NCBI GenBank assembly: GCA_039621445.1
Contig: CP154954.1
Location: 63,446,046-63,510,045 of the forward strand
From: Euglena gracilis
Taxonomy: Eukaryota > Euglenida > Euglenophyceae > Euglenales
Direction: 5' to 3'
DNA length: 64,000 nucleotides
Shown here: piece by piece, positions 25,501-40,500 of the stretch
Numbering within the stretch: position 1 is the first letter of the stretch
Layout of the letters: each line of letters starts with the position of its first letter
Position numbers and translations under genes: made by a program
The notes under the pieces: model-generated
Told to the model about the DNA's origin: nothing
Seen by the model: the letters and a program-made list of their open reading frames with translations, nothing else
Databases searched by the model: none

Positions 25501-28500
25501 TGACTGGCCGCCAACCCATTGACTTTGGGTCAAAACCGGGTCAAAAAACTCGAAAAAATCGAAATTTTTTTTGCCCGAAACGATGTTTTTTTTGGCCTCC
25601 CGGACCCGGAAAAACTGTTTTTGAGCCGAAAATGAGCGTTTTTCGACCCGCCAGCGCCCCGTTTTGGGCCGCCAACATACAATTTTTTACTGACCCCCCG
25701 GGGGGGGGGGAGGGGGGGTCACTCCACTTTTTTAAAAACCAGTCAGTCACTGATTTTCGGAAAACCAGCCAGTCACTACCCCCCCCTCCCGGGGGGGGGG
25801 GGTTGGCAACTCAGAAAAACGGCCACTTTCCAGTCACTTTAGGCCATTTTAGGCCAAAAAAAAAATTTCCGGCGCCTTTGGCGCCGTGTTAACTCAAGCC
25901 ACTTTTGCCCACTCCTGGCCGACCCCCCCCCCCCCCGGGGGGGGGGGGGGGGGGCCGGGCCAAAAATCAGTCAGTCACTCTGAAAAAACAAGTCACCCCC
26001 CCCCCCTCGGGGGGGGGGGTCGGCCAGTGCTTAAGCAATTGACTGGCCGCCAACCCATTGACTTTGGGTCAAAACCGGGTCAAAAAACTCGAAAAAATCG
26101 AAATTTTTTTTGCCCGAAACGATGTTTTTTTTGGCCTCCCGGACCCGGAAAAACTGTTTTTGAGCCGAAAATGAGCGTTTTTCGACCCGCCAGCGCCCCG
26201 TTTTGGGCCGCCAACATACAATTTTTTACTGACCCCCCGGGGGGGGGGAGGGGGGGTCACTCCACTTTTTTAAAAACCAGTCAGTCACTGATTTTCGGAA
26301 AACCAGCCAGTCACTACCCCCCCCTCCCGGGGGGGGGTTGGCAACTCAGAAAAACGGCCACTTTCCAGTCACTTTAGGCCATTTTAGGCCAAAAAAAATT
26401 TCCGGCGCCTTTGGCGCCGTGTTAACTCAAGCCACTTTTGCCCACTCCTGGCCGACCCCCCCCCCCTGGGGGGGAGTGGAGGGGGTCCGGGCCAAAAATC
26501 AGTCAGTCACTCTGAAAAAACAAGTCCCCCCCCCCCCCCCGGGGGGTCGGCCAGTGCTTAAGCAATTGACTGGCCGCCAACCCATTGACTTTGGGTCAAA
26601 ACCGGGTCAAAAAACTCGAAAAAAATCGAAATTTTTTTTGCCCGAAACGATGTTTTTTTTGGCCTCCCGGACCCGGGAAAAACTGTTTTTGAGCCGAAAA
26701 TGAGCGTTTTTCGACCCGCCAGCGCCCTGTTTTGGGCCGCCAACATACAATTTTTTACTGACCCCCCGGGGGGGGGGAGGGGGGGTCACTCCACTTTTTT
26801 AAAAACCAGTCAGTCACTGATTTTCGGAAAACCAGCCAGTCACTACCCCCCCCTCCCGGGGGGGGGGTTGGCAACTCAGAAAAACGGCCACTTTCCAGTC
26901 ACTTTAGGCCATTTTAAAAAAAAAAAAAAATTTCCGGCGCCTTTGGCGCCGTGTTAACTCAAGCCACTTTTGCCCACTCCTGGCCGACCCCCCCCCCTGG
27001 GGGGGAGTGGAGGGGGTCCGGGCCAAAAATCAGTCAGTCACTCTGAAAAAAACAACTCCCCCCCCCCCCCTCGGGGGGGGGGGGTCGGCCAGTGCTTAAG
27101 CAATTGACTGGCCGCCAACCCATTGACTTTGGGTCAAAACCGGGTCAAAAAACTCGAAAAAATCGAAATTTTTTTTGCCCGAAACGATGTTTTTTTTGGC
27201 CTCCCGGACCCGGGAAAAACTGTTTTTGAGCCGAAAATGAGCGTTTTTCGACCCGCCAGCGCCCTGTTTTGGGCCGCCAACATACAATTTTTTACTGACC
27301 CCCCGGGGGGGCGAGGGGCGGTCACCCCACTTTTTTAAAAACAAGTCAATAACTGATTTTCGGAAAACCAGCCAGTCACTACCCCCCCCTCCCGGGGGGG
27401 GGGTTGGCAACTCAGAAAAACGGCCACTTTCCAGTCACTTTAGGCCATTTTAGGCCAAAAAAAAAAATTCCGGCGCCTTTGGCGCCGTGTTAACTCAAGC
27501 CACTTTTGCCCCCTCCTCGCCCACCCCCCCCCCCCCCGGGGGGAAGGGGAGGGGGTCCGGGCCAAAAATCAGTCAGTCACTCTGAAAAAACAAGTCACCC
27601 CCCCCCCGGGGGGGCGGCCAGTGCTTAAGCAATTGACTGGCCGCCAACCCATTGACTTTTGGGTAAAAACGGGTCAAAAAAACCGAAAAAAGCGAAATTC
27701 TTTTTGCCCGAAACGCTGTTTTTTTTGGTCTCCCGGACCGGGGAAAACTGTTTTTGAGCCGAAAATGAGCGTTTTTCGACCCGCCAGCGCCCCGTTTTGG
27801 GCCGCCAACATACAATTTTTTACTGACCCCCCGGGGGGGGGAGGGGGGTCACTCCACTTTTTTAAAAACCAGTCAATCACTGATTTTCGGAAAACCAGCC
27901 AGTCACTACCCCCCCCTCCCGGGGGGGGGTTGGCAACTCAGAAAAACGGCCACTTTCCAGTCACTTTAGGCCATTTTAGGCCAAAAAAAAAATTTCCGGC
28001 GCCTTTGGCGCCGTGTTAACTCAAGCCACTTTTGCCCACTCCTGGCCGACCCCCCCCCCCCCCCCGGGGGAAGCCGAGGGGGTCCGGGCCAAAAATCAGT
28101 CAGTCACTCTGAAAAAACAAGTCACCCACCCCCCCCCCCGGGGGTCGGCCAGTGCTTAAGCAATTGACTGGCCGCCAACCCATTGACTTTGGGTCAAAAC
28201 CGGGTCAAAAAACTCGAAAAAATCGAAATTTTTTTTGCCCGAAACGATGTTTTTTTTGGCCTCCCGGACCCGGAAAAACTGTTTTTGAGCCGAAAATGAG
28301 CGTTTTTCGACCCGCCAGCGCCCCGTTTTGGGCCGCCAACATACAATTTTTTACTGACCCCCCGGGGGGGGGGGGGGGTCACTCCACTTTTTTAAAAACC
28401 AGTCAGTCAGTCACTGATTTTCGGAAAACCAGCCAGTCACTACCCCCCCCCTCCCGGGGGGGGGGGTTGGCAACTCAGAAAAACGGCCACTTTCCAGTCA

Positions 28501-31500
28501 CTTGAGGCCGTTTTTAGGCCAAAAAAAAAATTTCCGGCGCCTTTGGCGCCGTGTTAACTCAAGCCACTTTGCCCACTCCTGGCCGACCCCCCCCCCCCCC
28601 CCGGGGGGGGGGGGGGGGGGTCCGGGCCAAAACTCAGTAATTCACTCAAAAAAATCAAGTCACCCCCCCCCCCCCGGGGGGTCGGCCAGTGCTTAAGCAA
28701 TTGACTGGCCGCCAACCCATTGACTTTGGGTCAAAACCGGGTCAAAAAACTCGAAAAAAATCGAAATTTTTTTTTGGCCCAAAACGATGTTTTTTTGGCC
28801 TCCCGGACCCGGGAAAAACTGTTTTTGAGCCGAAAATGAGCGTTTTTCGACCCGCCAGCGCCCCGTTTGGGCCGCCAACATACAATTTTTACTGACCCCC
28901 CGGGGGGGGGAGGGGGGGTCACTCCACTTTTTTAAAAACCAGTCAGTCACTGATTTTCGGAAAACCAGCCAGTCACTACCCCCCCCTCCCGGGGGGGGGG
29001 TTGGCAACTCAGAAAAACGGCCACTTTCCAGTCACTTTAGGCCATTTTAGGCCAAAAAAAAAATTTCCGGCGCCTTTGGCGCCGTGTTTACTAAACCAAC
29101 TTTTCCCCACCCCTGGCCCCCCCCCCCCCCCCCCCCCGGGGGGAAGGGAGGGGGTCCGGGCCAAAAATCAGTCAGTCACTCTGAAAAAACAAGTCACCCA
29201 CCCCCCGCCCCCCCCCCCCCCCGATTGACTGGCCGCCAACCCATTGACTTTGGGTCAAAACCGGGTCAAAAAACTCGAAAAAAACGAAATTTTTTTTGCC
29301 CGAAACGATGTTTTTTTTGGCCTCCCGGACCCGGGAAAAACTGTTTTTGAGCCGAAAATGAGCGTTTTTCGACCCGCCAGCGCCCCGTTTTGGGCCGCCA
29401 ACATACAATTTTTTACTGACCCCCCGGGGGGGGGAGGGGGGTCACTCCACTTTTTTAAAAACCAGTCAATCACTGATTTTCGGAAAACCAGCCAGTCACT
29501 CCCCCCCCCCCCCGGGGGGGGGGTTGGCAACTCAGAAAAACGGCCACTTTCCAGTCACTTTAGGCCATTTTAGGCCAAAAAAAAAATTTCCGGCGCCTTT
29601 GGCGCCGTGTTAACTCAAGCCACTTTTGCCCACTCCTGGCCGACCCCCCCCCCCCCCCGGGGGGAGGGGAGGGGGTCCGGGCCAAAAATCAGTCAGTCAC
29701 TCTGAAAAAACAAATCACCCCCCCCCCCCCCCCCCCCGGGGGGTCGGCCAGTGCTTAAGCAATTGACTGGCCGCCAACCCATTGACTTTGGGTCAAAACC
29801 GGGTCAAAAAACTCGAAAAAAAACGAAATTTTTTTTTGCCTGAAACGATGTTTTTTTTGGCCTCCCGGACCCGGAAAAACTGTTTTTGAGCCGAAAATGA
29901 GCGTTTTTCGACCCGCCAGCGCCCCGTTTTGGGCCGCCAACATAAAATTTTTTACTGCCCCCCCGGGGGGGGGGGGGAGGGGGGGTCACTCCACTTTTTT
30001 AAAAACCAGTCAGTCACTGATTTTCGGAAAACCAGCCAGTCACTACCCCCCCCTCCCGGGGGGGGGGTTGGCAACTCAGAAAAACGGCCACTTTCCAGTC
30101 ACTTTAGGCCATTTTAGGCCAAAAAAAAATTTCCGGCGCCTTTGGCGCCGTGTTAACTCAAGCCACTTTTGCCCACTCCTGGCCGACCCCCCCCCCCCCC
30201 CGGGGGGGGGGGGGGGGGGCACGGGCCAAAAATCAGTCAGTCACTCTGAAAAAACAAGTCACCCCCCCCCCCCCCCCCGGGGGGTCGGCCAGTGCTTAAG
30301 CAATTGACTGGCCGCCAACCCATTGACTTTGGGTCAAAACCGGGTCAAAAAACTCGAAAAAATCGAAATTTTTTTTGCCCGAAACGATGTTTTTTTTGGC
30401 CTCCCGGACCCGGAAAAACTGTTTTTGAGCCGAAAATGAGCGTTTTTCGACCCGCCAGCGCCCCGTTTTGGGCCGCCAACATACAATTTTTTACTGACCC
30501 CCCGGGGGGGGGGAGGGGGGGTCACTCCACTTTTTTAAAAACCAGTCAATCACTGATTTTCGGAAAACCAGCCAGTCACTACCCCCCCCTCCCGGGGGGG
30601 GGGGTTGGCAACTCAGAAAAACGGCCACTTTCCAGTCACTTTAGGCCATTTTAGGCCAAAAAAAATTTTCCGGCGTCTTTGGCGCCGTGTTAACTCAAGC
30701 CACTTTTGCCCACTCCTGGCCGACCCCCCCCCCCCCCCCCCCCGGGGGAAGGGGGGGGGGGCCCGGCCAAAAATCACTCAGTCACTTTTAAAAAACAAGT
30801 CCCCCCCCCCCCCCCCCCCCCGGGGGGGTCGGCCAGTGCTTAAGCAATTGACTGGCCGCCAACCCATTGACTTTGGGTCAAAACCGGGTCAAAAAACTCG
30901 AAAAAATCGAAATTTTTTTTTGCCCGAAACGATGTTTTTTTTGGCCTCCCGGACCCGGAAAAACTGTTTTTGAGCCGAAAATGAGCGTTTTTCGACCCGC
31001 CAGCGCCCCGTTTTGGGCCGCCAACATACAATTTTTTACTGACCCCCCGGGGGGGGGAGGGGGGGTCACTCCACTTTTTTAAAAACCAGTCAATCACTGA
31101 TTTTCGGAAAACCAGCCAGTCACTCCCCCCCCCCCCGGGGGGGGGGGGGTTGGCAACTCAGAAAAACGGCCACTTTCCAGTCACTTTAGGCCATTTTAGG
31201 CCAAAAAAAATTTTCCGGCGTCTTTGGCGCCGTGTTAACTCAAGCCACTTTTGCCCACTCCTGGCCGACCCCCCCCCCCCCCCCCCCCGGGGGGGAGGGG
31301 GGGGGGTCCGTGCCAAAAAAAAGTGCGCCACCCTGAAAAAATCAGTCCCCCCCACCCCCCCCCCCCCCCCCGGGGGGGTCGGCCAGTGCTTAAGCAATTG
31401 ACTGGCCGCCAACCCATTGACTTTGGGTCAAAACCGGGTCAAAAAACTCGAAAAAATCGAAATTTTTTTTTGCCCGAAACGATGTTTTTTTTGGCCTCCC

Positions 31501-34500
31501 GGACCCGGGAAAAACTGTTTTTGAGCCGAAAATGAGCGTTTTTCGACCCGCCAGCGCCCCGTTTTGGGCCTCTAACATACAATTTTTTACTGACCCCCCG
31601 GGGGGGGGAGAGGGGTCACCCCAATTTTTAAAAAACCAGTCAGTAAAGGATTTCCGGAAAACCAACCAGTCCCTACCCCCCCCCCCCGGGGGGGGGGTTG
31701 GCAACTCAGAAAAACGGCCACTTTCCAGTCACTTTAGGCCATTTTAGGCCAAAAAAAAAATTTCCGGCGCCTTTGGCGCCGTGTTAACTCAAGCCACTTT
31801 TGCCCACTCCTGGCCGACCCCCTCCCCTCCACCCCCGGGGGGGAGGGGAGGGGGTCCGGGCCAAAAATCAGTCAGTCACTCTGAAAAAACAAGTCACCCA
31901 CCCCCCCCCCCCCGGGGGGGCGGCCAGTGCTTAAGCAATTGACTGGCCGCCAACCCATTGACTTTGGGTCAAAACCGGGTCAAAAAACTCGAAAAAATCG
32001 AAATTTTTTTTGCCCGAAACGATGTTTTTTTTGGCCTCCCGGACCCGGGAAAAACTGTTTTTGAGCCGAAAATGAGCGTTTTTCGACCCGCCAGCGCCCC
32101 GTTTTGGGCCGCCAACATACAATTTTTTACTGCCCCCCCGGGGGGGGGGGAGGGGGGGTCACTCCACTTTTTTAAAAACCAGTCAGTCACTGATTTTCGG
32201 AAAACCAGCCATCCCCTCCCCCCCCCCCCCGGGGGGGGGGGTTGGCAACTCAGAAAAACGGCCACTTTCCAGTCACTTTAGGCCATTTTAGGCCAAAAAA
32301 AAAATTTCCGGCGCCTTTGGCGCCGTGTTAACCAACCCACTTTTTCCCAATCCGGGCCGCCCCCCCCCCCCCCCCGGGGGGGAGGGGAGGGGGTCCGGGC
32401 CAAAAATCAGTCAGTCACTCTGAAAAAACAAGTCACCCACCCCCCCCCCCCCCCGGGGGGGGGAGCCCAGTGCCTAAGCAATTGACTGGCCGCCAACCCA
32501 ATTACTTTTGGGCAAAACCGGGGCAAAAAAATCGAAAAAAATCGAAATTTTTTTTTTTTCCCAGACGATGTTTTTTTTGGCCTCCCGGACCCGGAAAAAC
32601 TGTTTTTGAGCCGAAAATGAGCGTTTTTCGACCCGCCAGCGCCCCGTTTTGGGCCGCCAACATACAATTTTTTACTGACCCCCCGGGGGGGGGAGGGGGG
32701 GTCACTCCACTTTTTTAAAAAACCAGTCAATCACTGATTTTCGGAAAACCAGCCAGTCCCCTCCCGGGGGGGGGGGGGGGGGGGGGGAAAAAAAAAACGG
32801 CCTTCCACTCTTTAGGCCATTTTTTTTTAAAAAAAAAAAAAAATTTCCGGCGCCTTTGGCGCCGTGTTAACTCAACCCACTTTTGCCCCCTCCCGCCCGA
32901 CCCCCCCCCCCCCCACCCCCGGGGGGGGGAGGGGGTCCGGGCCAAAAATCAGTCAGTCACTCTGAAAAAACAAGTCACCCCCCCCCCGGGGGGTCGGCCA
33001 GTGCTTAAGCAATTGACTGGCCGCCAACCCATTGACTTTGGGTCAAAACCGGGTCAAAAAACTCGAAAAAAATCGAAATTTTTTTTGCCCGAAACGATGT
33101 TTTTTTTGGCCTCCCGGACCCGGGAAAAACTGTTTTTGAGCCGAAAATGAGCGTTTTTCGACCCGCCAGCGCCCCGTTTTGGGCCGCCAACATACAATTT
33201 TTTACTGACCCCCCGGGGGGGGGAGGGGGGGTCACTCCACTTTTTTAAAAACCAGTCAATCACTGATTTTCGGAAAACCAGCCAGTCACTACCCCCCCCT
33301 CCCGGGGGGGGGGGGGTTGGCAACTCAGAAAAACGGCCACTTTCCAGTCACTTTAGGCCGTTTTAGGCCAAAAAAAAATTTCCGGCGCCTTTGGCGCCGT
33401 GTTAACTCAAGCCACTTTTGCCCACTCCTGGCCGACCCCCCCCCCCCACCCCCGGGGGGGAGGGGACGGGGCCCGGGCCAAAAATGAGTCAGTCGCTCGG
33501 AAAAAACAAGTCCTCCCTCCCCCCCCCCCCGGGGGGTCGGCCAGTGCTTAAGCAATTGACTGGCCGCCAACCCATTGACTTTGGGTCAAAACCGGGTCAA
33601 AAAACTCGAAAAAATCGAAATTTTTTTTTGCCCGAAACGATGTTTTTTTTGGCCTCCCGGACCCGGAAAAACTGTTTTTGAGCCGAAAATGAGCGTTTTT
33701 CGACCCGCCAGCGCCCCGTTTTGGGCCGCCAACATACAATTTTTTACTGACCCCCCGGGGGGGGAGGGGGGGTCACTCCACTTTTTTAAAAACCAATCAA
33801 TCACTGATTTTCGGAAAACCAGCCAGTCACTACCCCCCCCTCCCGGGGGGGGGGGTTGGCAACTCAGAAAAACGGCCACTTTCCAGTCACTTTAGGCCAT
33901 TTTAGGCCAAAAAAAATTTCCGGCGCCTTTGGCGCCGTGTTAACTCAAGCCACTTTTGCCCACTCCTGGCCGACCCCCCCCCCCCCCGGGGGGGAGGGGA
34001 GGGGGTCCGGGCCAAAAATCAGTCAGTCACTCTGAAAAAACAAGTCACCCCCCCCCCCTCGGGGGGGGGGGTCGGCCAGTGCTTAAGCAATTGACTGGCC
34101 GCCAACCCATTGACTTTGGGTCAAAACCGGGTCAAAAAACTCGAAAAAATCGAAATTTTTTTTGCCCGAAACGATGTTTTTTTTGGCCTCCCGGACCCGG
34201 AAAAACTGTTTTTGAGCCGAAAATGAGCGTTTTTCGACCCGCCAGCGCCCCGTTTTGGGCCGCCAACATACAATTTTTTACTGACCCCCCGGGGGGGGGA
34301 GGGGGGTCACTCCACTTTTTTTAAAAACCAGTCAATCACTGATTTTCGGAAAACCAGCCAGTCACTACCCCCCCCCTCCCGGGGGGGGGGTTGGCAACTC
34401 AGAAAAACGGCCACTTTCCAGTCACTTTAGGCCATTTTAGGCCAAAAAAAAAATTTCCGGCGCCTTTGGCGCCGTGTTAACTCAAGCCACTTTTGCCCAC

Positions 34501-37500
34501 TCCTGGCCGCCCCCCCCCCCGGGGGGGGAGTGGAGGGGGTCCGGGCCAAAAATCAGTCAGTCACTCTGAAAAAACAAGTCACCCCCCCCCCCCCCCCCCC
34601 CCCGGGGGGGGGTCGGCCAGTGCTTAAGCAATTGACTGGCCGCCAACCCATTGACTTTGGGTCAAAACCGGGTCAAAAAACTCGAAAAAATCGAAATTTT
34701 TTTTTGCCCGAAACGATGTTTTTTTTGGCCTCCCGGACCCGGGAAAAACTGTTTTTGAGCCGAAAATGAGCGTTTTTCGACCCGCCAGCGCCCTGTTTTG
34801 GGCCGCCAACATACAATTTTTTACTGACCCCCCGGGGGGGGGGAGGGGGGGTCACTCCACTTTTTTAAAAACCAGTCAATCACTGATTTTCGGAAAACCA
34901 GCCAGTCACTACCCCCCCCTCCCGGGGGGGGGGTTGGCAACTCAGAAAAACGGCCACTTTCCAGTCACTTTAGGCCATTTTAGGCCAAAAAAAATTTTTC
35001 CGGCGCCTTTGGCGCCGTGTTAACTCAAGCCACTTTTGCCCACTCCTGGCCGACCCCCCCCCCCCCCGGGGGGAAGGGAGGGGGTCCGGGCCAAAAATCA
35101 GTCAGTCAATTTAAAAAAACAAGTCACCCCCCCCCCCCCCCCTCGGGGGGGGGGGGGTCGGCCAGTGCTTAAGCAATTGACTGGCCGCCAACCCATTGAC
35201 TTTGGGTCAAAACCGGGTCAAAAAACTCGAAAAAATCGAAATTTTTTTTGCCCGAAACGATGTTTTTTTTGGCCTCCCGGACCCGGAAAAACTGTTTTTG
35301 AGCCGAAAATGAGCGTTTTTCGACCCGCCAGCGCCCCGTTTTGGGCCGCCAACATACAATTTTTTACTGACCCCCCGGGGGGGGGGGGGGGGGTCCCTCC
35401 ACTTTTTTAAAAACCAATCAATCACTGATTTTCGGAAAACCAGCCAGTCACTACCCCCCCCCTCCCGGGGGGGGGGTTGGCAACTCAGAAAAACGGCCAC
35501 TTTCCAGTCACTTTAGGCCATTTTAGGCGAAAAAAAAAATTTCCGGCGCCTTTGGCGCCGTGTTAACTCAAGCCACTTTTCCCCCCCCCTGGCCCCCCCC
35601 CCCCCCCCCCCCGGGGGGAAGGGAGGGGGTCCGGGCCAAAAATCAGTCAGTCACTCTGAAAAAACAAGTCACCCACCCCCCCCCCCCCCCGGGGGGTCGG
35701 CCAGTGCTTAAGCAATTGACTGGCCGCCAACCCATTGACTTTGGGTCAAAACCGGGTCAAAAAACTCGAAAAAATCGAAATTTTTTTTGCCCGAAACGAT
35801 GTTTTTTTTGGCCTCCCGGACCCGGGAAAAACTGTTTTTGAGCCGAAAATGAGCGTTTTTCGACCCGCCAGCGCCCCGTTTTGGGCCGCCAACATACAAT
35901 TTTTTACTGACCCCCCGGGGGGGGGAGGGGGGGTCACTCCACTTTTTTAAAAACCAGTCAATCACTGATTTGCGCAAAACCAGCCAGTCACCACCCCCCC
36001 CTCCCGGGGGGGGGTTGGCAACTCAGAAAAACGGCCACTTTCCAGTCACTTTAGGCCATTTTAGGCCAAAAAAAAAATTTCCGGCGCCTTTGGCGCCGTG
36101 TTAACTCAAGCCACTTTTGCCCACTCCTGGCCGACCCCACCCCCCCCCACCCCCCCCCCGGCGGGAGGGGAGGGGGTCCGGGCCAAAAATCAGTCAGTCA
36201 CTCTGAAAAAACAAGTCACCCCCCCCCCCCCCCGGGGGGTCGGCCAGTGCTTAAGCAATTGACTGGCCGCCAACCCATTGACTTTGGGTCAAAACCGGGT
36301 CAAAAAACTCGAAAAAATCGAAATTTTTTTTGCCCGAAACGATGTTTTTTTTGGCCTCCCGGACCCGGGAAAAACTGTTTTTGAGCCGAAAATGAGCTTT
36401 TTTCGACCCGCCCGCGCCCCTTTTTGGGCCTCCAACATACAATTTTTTACTGACCCCCCGGGGGGGGGAGGGGGGGTCACTCCACTTTTTTAAAAACCAG
36501 TCAATCACTGATTTTCGGAAAACCAGCCAGTCACTACCCCCCCCCTCCCGGGGGGGGGTTGGCAACTCAGAAAAACGGCCACTTTCCAGTCACTTTAGGC
36601 CATTTTAGGCCAAAAAAAATTTTCCGGCGTCTTTGGCGCCGTGTTAACTCAAGCCACTTTTGCCCACTCCTGGCCGACCCCCTCCCCTCCACCCCCGGGG
36701 GGGAGGGGAGGGGGTCCGGGCCAAAAATCAGTCAGTCACTCTGAAAAAACAAGTCACCCCCCCCCCCCCCCGGGGGTCGGCCAGTGCTTAAGCAATTGAC
36801 TGGCCGCCAACCCATTGACTTTGGGTCAAAACCGGGTCAAAAAACTCGAAAAAATCGAAATTTTTTTTGCCCGAAACGATGTTTTTTTTGGCCTCCCGGA
36901 CCCGGAAAAACTGTTTTTGAGCCGAAAATGAGCGTTTTTCGACCCGCCAGCGCCCCGTTTTGGGCCGCCAACATACAATTTTTTACTGACCCCCCGGGGG
37001 GGGGGAGGGGGGGTCACTCCACTTTTTTTAAAAACCAGTCAATCACTGATTTTCGGAAAACCAGCCAGTCACTACCCCCCCCCCTCCCGGGGGGGGGGGT
37101 TGGCAACTCAGAAAAACGGCCACTTTCCAGTCACTTTAGGCCATTTTAGGCCAAAAAAAAAATTTCCGGCGCCTTTGGCGCCGTGTTAACTCAAGCCACT
37201 TTTGCCCACTCCTGGCCGACCCCCCCCCCTCCACCCCCGGGGGGGAGGGGAGGGGGTCCGGGCCAAAAATCAGTCAGTCACTCTGAAAAAACAAGTCACC
37301 CCCCCCCCCCCCCCCGGGGGGCTCGGCCAGTGCTTAAGCAATTGACTGGCCGCCAACCCATTGACTTTGGGTCAAAACCGGGTCAAAAAACTCGAAAAAA
37401 TCGAAATTTTTTTTGCCCGAAACGATGTTTTTTTTGGCCTCCCGGACCCGGGAAAAACTGTTTTTGAGCCGAAAATGAGCGTTTTTCGACCCGCCAGCGC

Positions 37501-40500
37501 CCCGTTTTGGGCCGCCAACATACAATTTTTTACTGACCCCCCGGGGGGGGGGAGGGGGGGTCACTCCACTTTTTTAAAAAACCAGTCAGTCACTGATTTT
37601 CGGAAAACCAGCCAGTCACTCCCCCACCCTCCCGGGGGTGGGTTGGCAACTCAGAAAAACGGCCACTTTCCAGTCACTTTAGGCCATTTTGGTCCAAAAA
37701 AATTTTCCGGCGCCTTTGGCGCCGTGTTAACTCAAGCCACTTTTGCCCACTCCTGGCCGACCCCCCCCCCCCGGGGGGAGGGGAGGGGGTCCGGGCCAAA
37801 AATCAGTCAGTCACTCTGAAAAAACAAGTCACCCACCCCCCCCCCCCCGGGGGGTCGGCCAGTGCTTAAGCAATTGACTGGCCGCCAACCCATTGACTTT
37901 GGGTCAAAACCGGGTCAAAAAACTCGAAAAAATCGAAATTTTTTTTGCCCGAAACGATGTTTTTTTTGGCCTCCCGGACCCGGGAAAAACTGTTTTTGAG
38001 CCGAAAATGAGCGTTTTTCGACCCGCCAGCGCCCCGTTTTGGGCCGCCAACATACAATTTTTTACTGACCCCCCGGGGGGGGGGAGGGGGGGTCACTCCA
38101 CTTTTTTTTAAAAACCAGTCAGTCACTGATTTTCGGAAAACCAGCCAGTCACTACCCCCCCCTCCCGGGGGGGGGGTTGGCAACTCAGAAAAACGGCCAC
38201 TTTCCAGTCACTTTAGGCCATTTTAGGCCAAAAAAAATTTCCGGCCCCTTTGGCGCCGTGTTAACCCAACCACCTTTTGCCCCCCCCTGGCCGCCCCCCC
38301 CCCCCCCCCCGGGGGGAGGGGAGGGGGTCCGGGCCAAAAATCAGTCAGTCACTCTGAAAAAACAAGTCACCCCCCCCCCCCCGGGGGGTCGGCCAGTGCT
38401 TAAGCAATTGACTGGCCGCCAACCCATTGACTTTGGGTCAAAACCGGGTCAAAAAACTCGAAAAAAACGAAATTTTTTTTGCCCGAAACGATGTTTTTTT
38501 TGGCCTCCCGGACCCGGGAAAAACTGTTTTTGAGCCGAAAATGAGCGTTTTTCGACCCGCCAGCGCCCTGTTTTGGGCCGCCAACATACAATTTTCTACT
38601 GACCCCCCGTGGGTGGCGGGTGGGTCACTCCACTTTTTTAAAAACCAGTCAGTCACTGATTTTCGGCAAACCAGCCAATTCACTAAAAACCCCCCCCCCC
38701 CGGGGGGGGGGGCTACGCCGGGGGTGTGCGTGGGGGGGGTTGGGGGGGGTTGGCAACTCAGAAAAACGGCCACTTTCCAGTCACTTTAGGCCATTTTAGG
38801 CCAAAAAAAATTTTCCGGCGTCTTTGGCGCCGTGTTAACTCAAGCCACTTTTGCCCACTCCTGGCCGACCCCCCCCCCCCCCGGGGGGAGGGGGGGGGGT
38901 GCGGGCCAAAAATCAGGCAGTCAATCTGAAAAAACAAGGCAACCCCCCCCCCCCCCCCCCCCGGGGGGGTCGGCCAGTGCTTAAGCAATTGACTGGCCGC
39001 CAACCCATTGACTTTGGGTCAAAACCGGGTCAAAAAACTCGAAAAAATCGAAATTTTTTTTGCCCGAAACGATGTTTTTTTTGGCCTCCCGGACCCGGGA
39101 AAAACTGTTTTTGAGCCGAAAATGAGCGTTTTTCGACCCGCCAGCGCCCCGTTTTGGGCCGCCAACATACAATTTTTTACTGACCCCCCGGGGGGGGGGA
39201 GGGGGGGTCACTCCACTTTTTTAAAAACCAGTCAATCACTGATTTTCGGAAAACCAGCCAGTCACTACCCCCCCCCTTCCGGGGGGGGGGTGGCAACTAA
39301 GAAAAACAGCCAATTTTCAGTCATTTTAGGCCACTTTAGGCCAAAAAAAAATTTCCGGCGCCTTTGGCGCCGTGTTAACTCAAGCCACTTTTGCCCACTC
39401 CTGGCCGACCCCCTCCCCTCCACCCCCGGGGGGGAGGGGAGGGGGTCCGGGCCAAAAATCAGTCAGTCACTCTGAAAAAACAAGTCACCCCCCCCCCGGG
39501 GGGTCGGCCAGTGCTTAAGAAAATAACTCGCCGCCAACCCATTGACTTTTGGTCAAAACCGGGACAAAAAACTCCAAAAAATCGAAATTTTTTTTGCCCT
39601 AAACGATGTTTTTTCGGCCCCCCGGACCCGGGAAAAACTGTTTTTGAGCCAAAAATGAGCGTTTTTCGACCCGCCAGCGCCCCGTTTTGGGCCGCCAACA
39701 TACAATTTTTTACTGACCCCCCGGGGGGGGGAGGGGGGGTCACTCCACTTTTTTAAAAACCAATCAATCACTGATTTTCGGAAAACCAGCCAGTCACTAC
39801 CCCCCCCTCCCGGGGGGGGGGGTTGGCAACTCAGAAAAACGGCCACTTTCCAGTCACTTTAGGCCATTTTAGGCCAAAAAAAATTTTCCGGCGCCTTTGG
39901 CGCCGTGTTAACTCAAGCCACTTTTGCCCACTCCTGGCCGCCCCCCCCCCCTCCCGGGGGGGAGGGGGGGGGGCCCGGGCCAAAAATCCGTCAGTCACTC
40001 TAAAAAAACAAGTCCCCCCCCCCCCCCGGGGGGGGTCGGCCAGTGCTTAAGCAATTGACTGGCCGCCAACCCATTGACTTTGGGTCAAAACCGGGTCAAA
40101 AAACTCGAAAAAATCGAAATTTTTTTTTGCCCGAAACGATGTTTTTTTTGGCCTCCCGGACCCGGGAAAAACTGTTTTTGAGCCGAAAATGAGCGTTTTT
40201 CGACCCGCCAGCGCCCCGTTTTGGGCCGCCAACATACAATTTTTTACTGACCCCCCGGGGGGGGGAGGGGGGGTCACTCCACTTTTTTAAAAACCAGTCA
40301 ATCACTGATTTTCGGAAAACCAGCCAGTCACTACCCCCCCCTCCCGGGGGGGGGTTGGCAACTCAGAAAAACGGCCACTTTCCAGTCACTTTAGGCCATT
40401 TTAGGCCAAAAAAAAAATTTCCGGCGCCTTTGGCGCCGTGTTAACTCAAGCCACTTTTGCCCACTCCTGGCCGACCACCCCCCCCCCCCCCCCCCCCCCC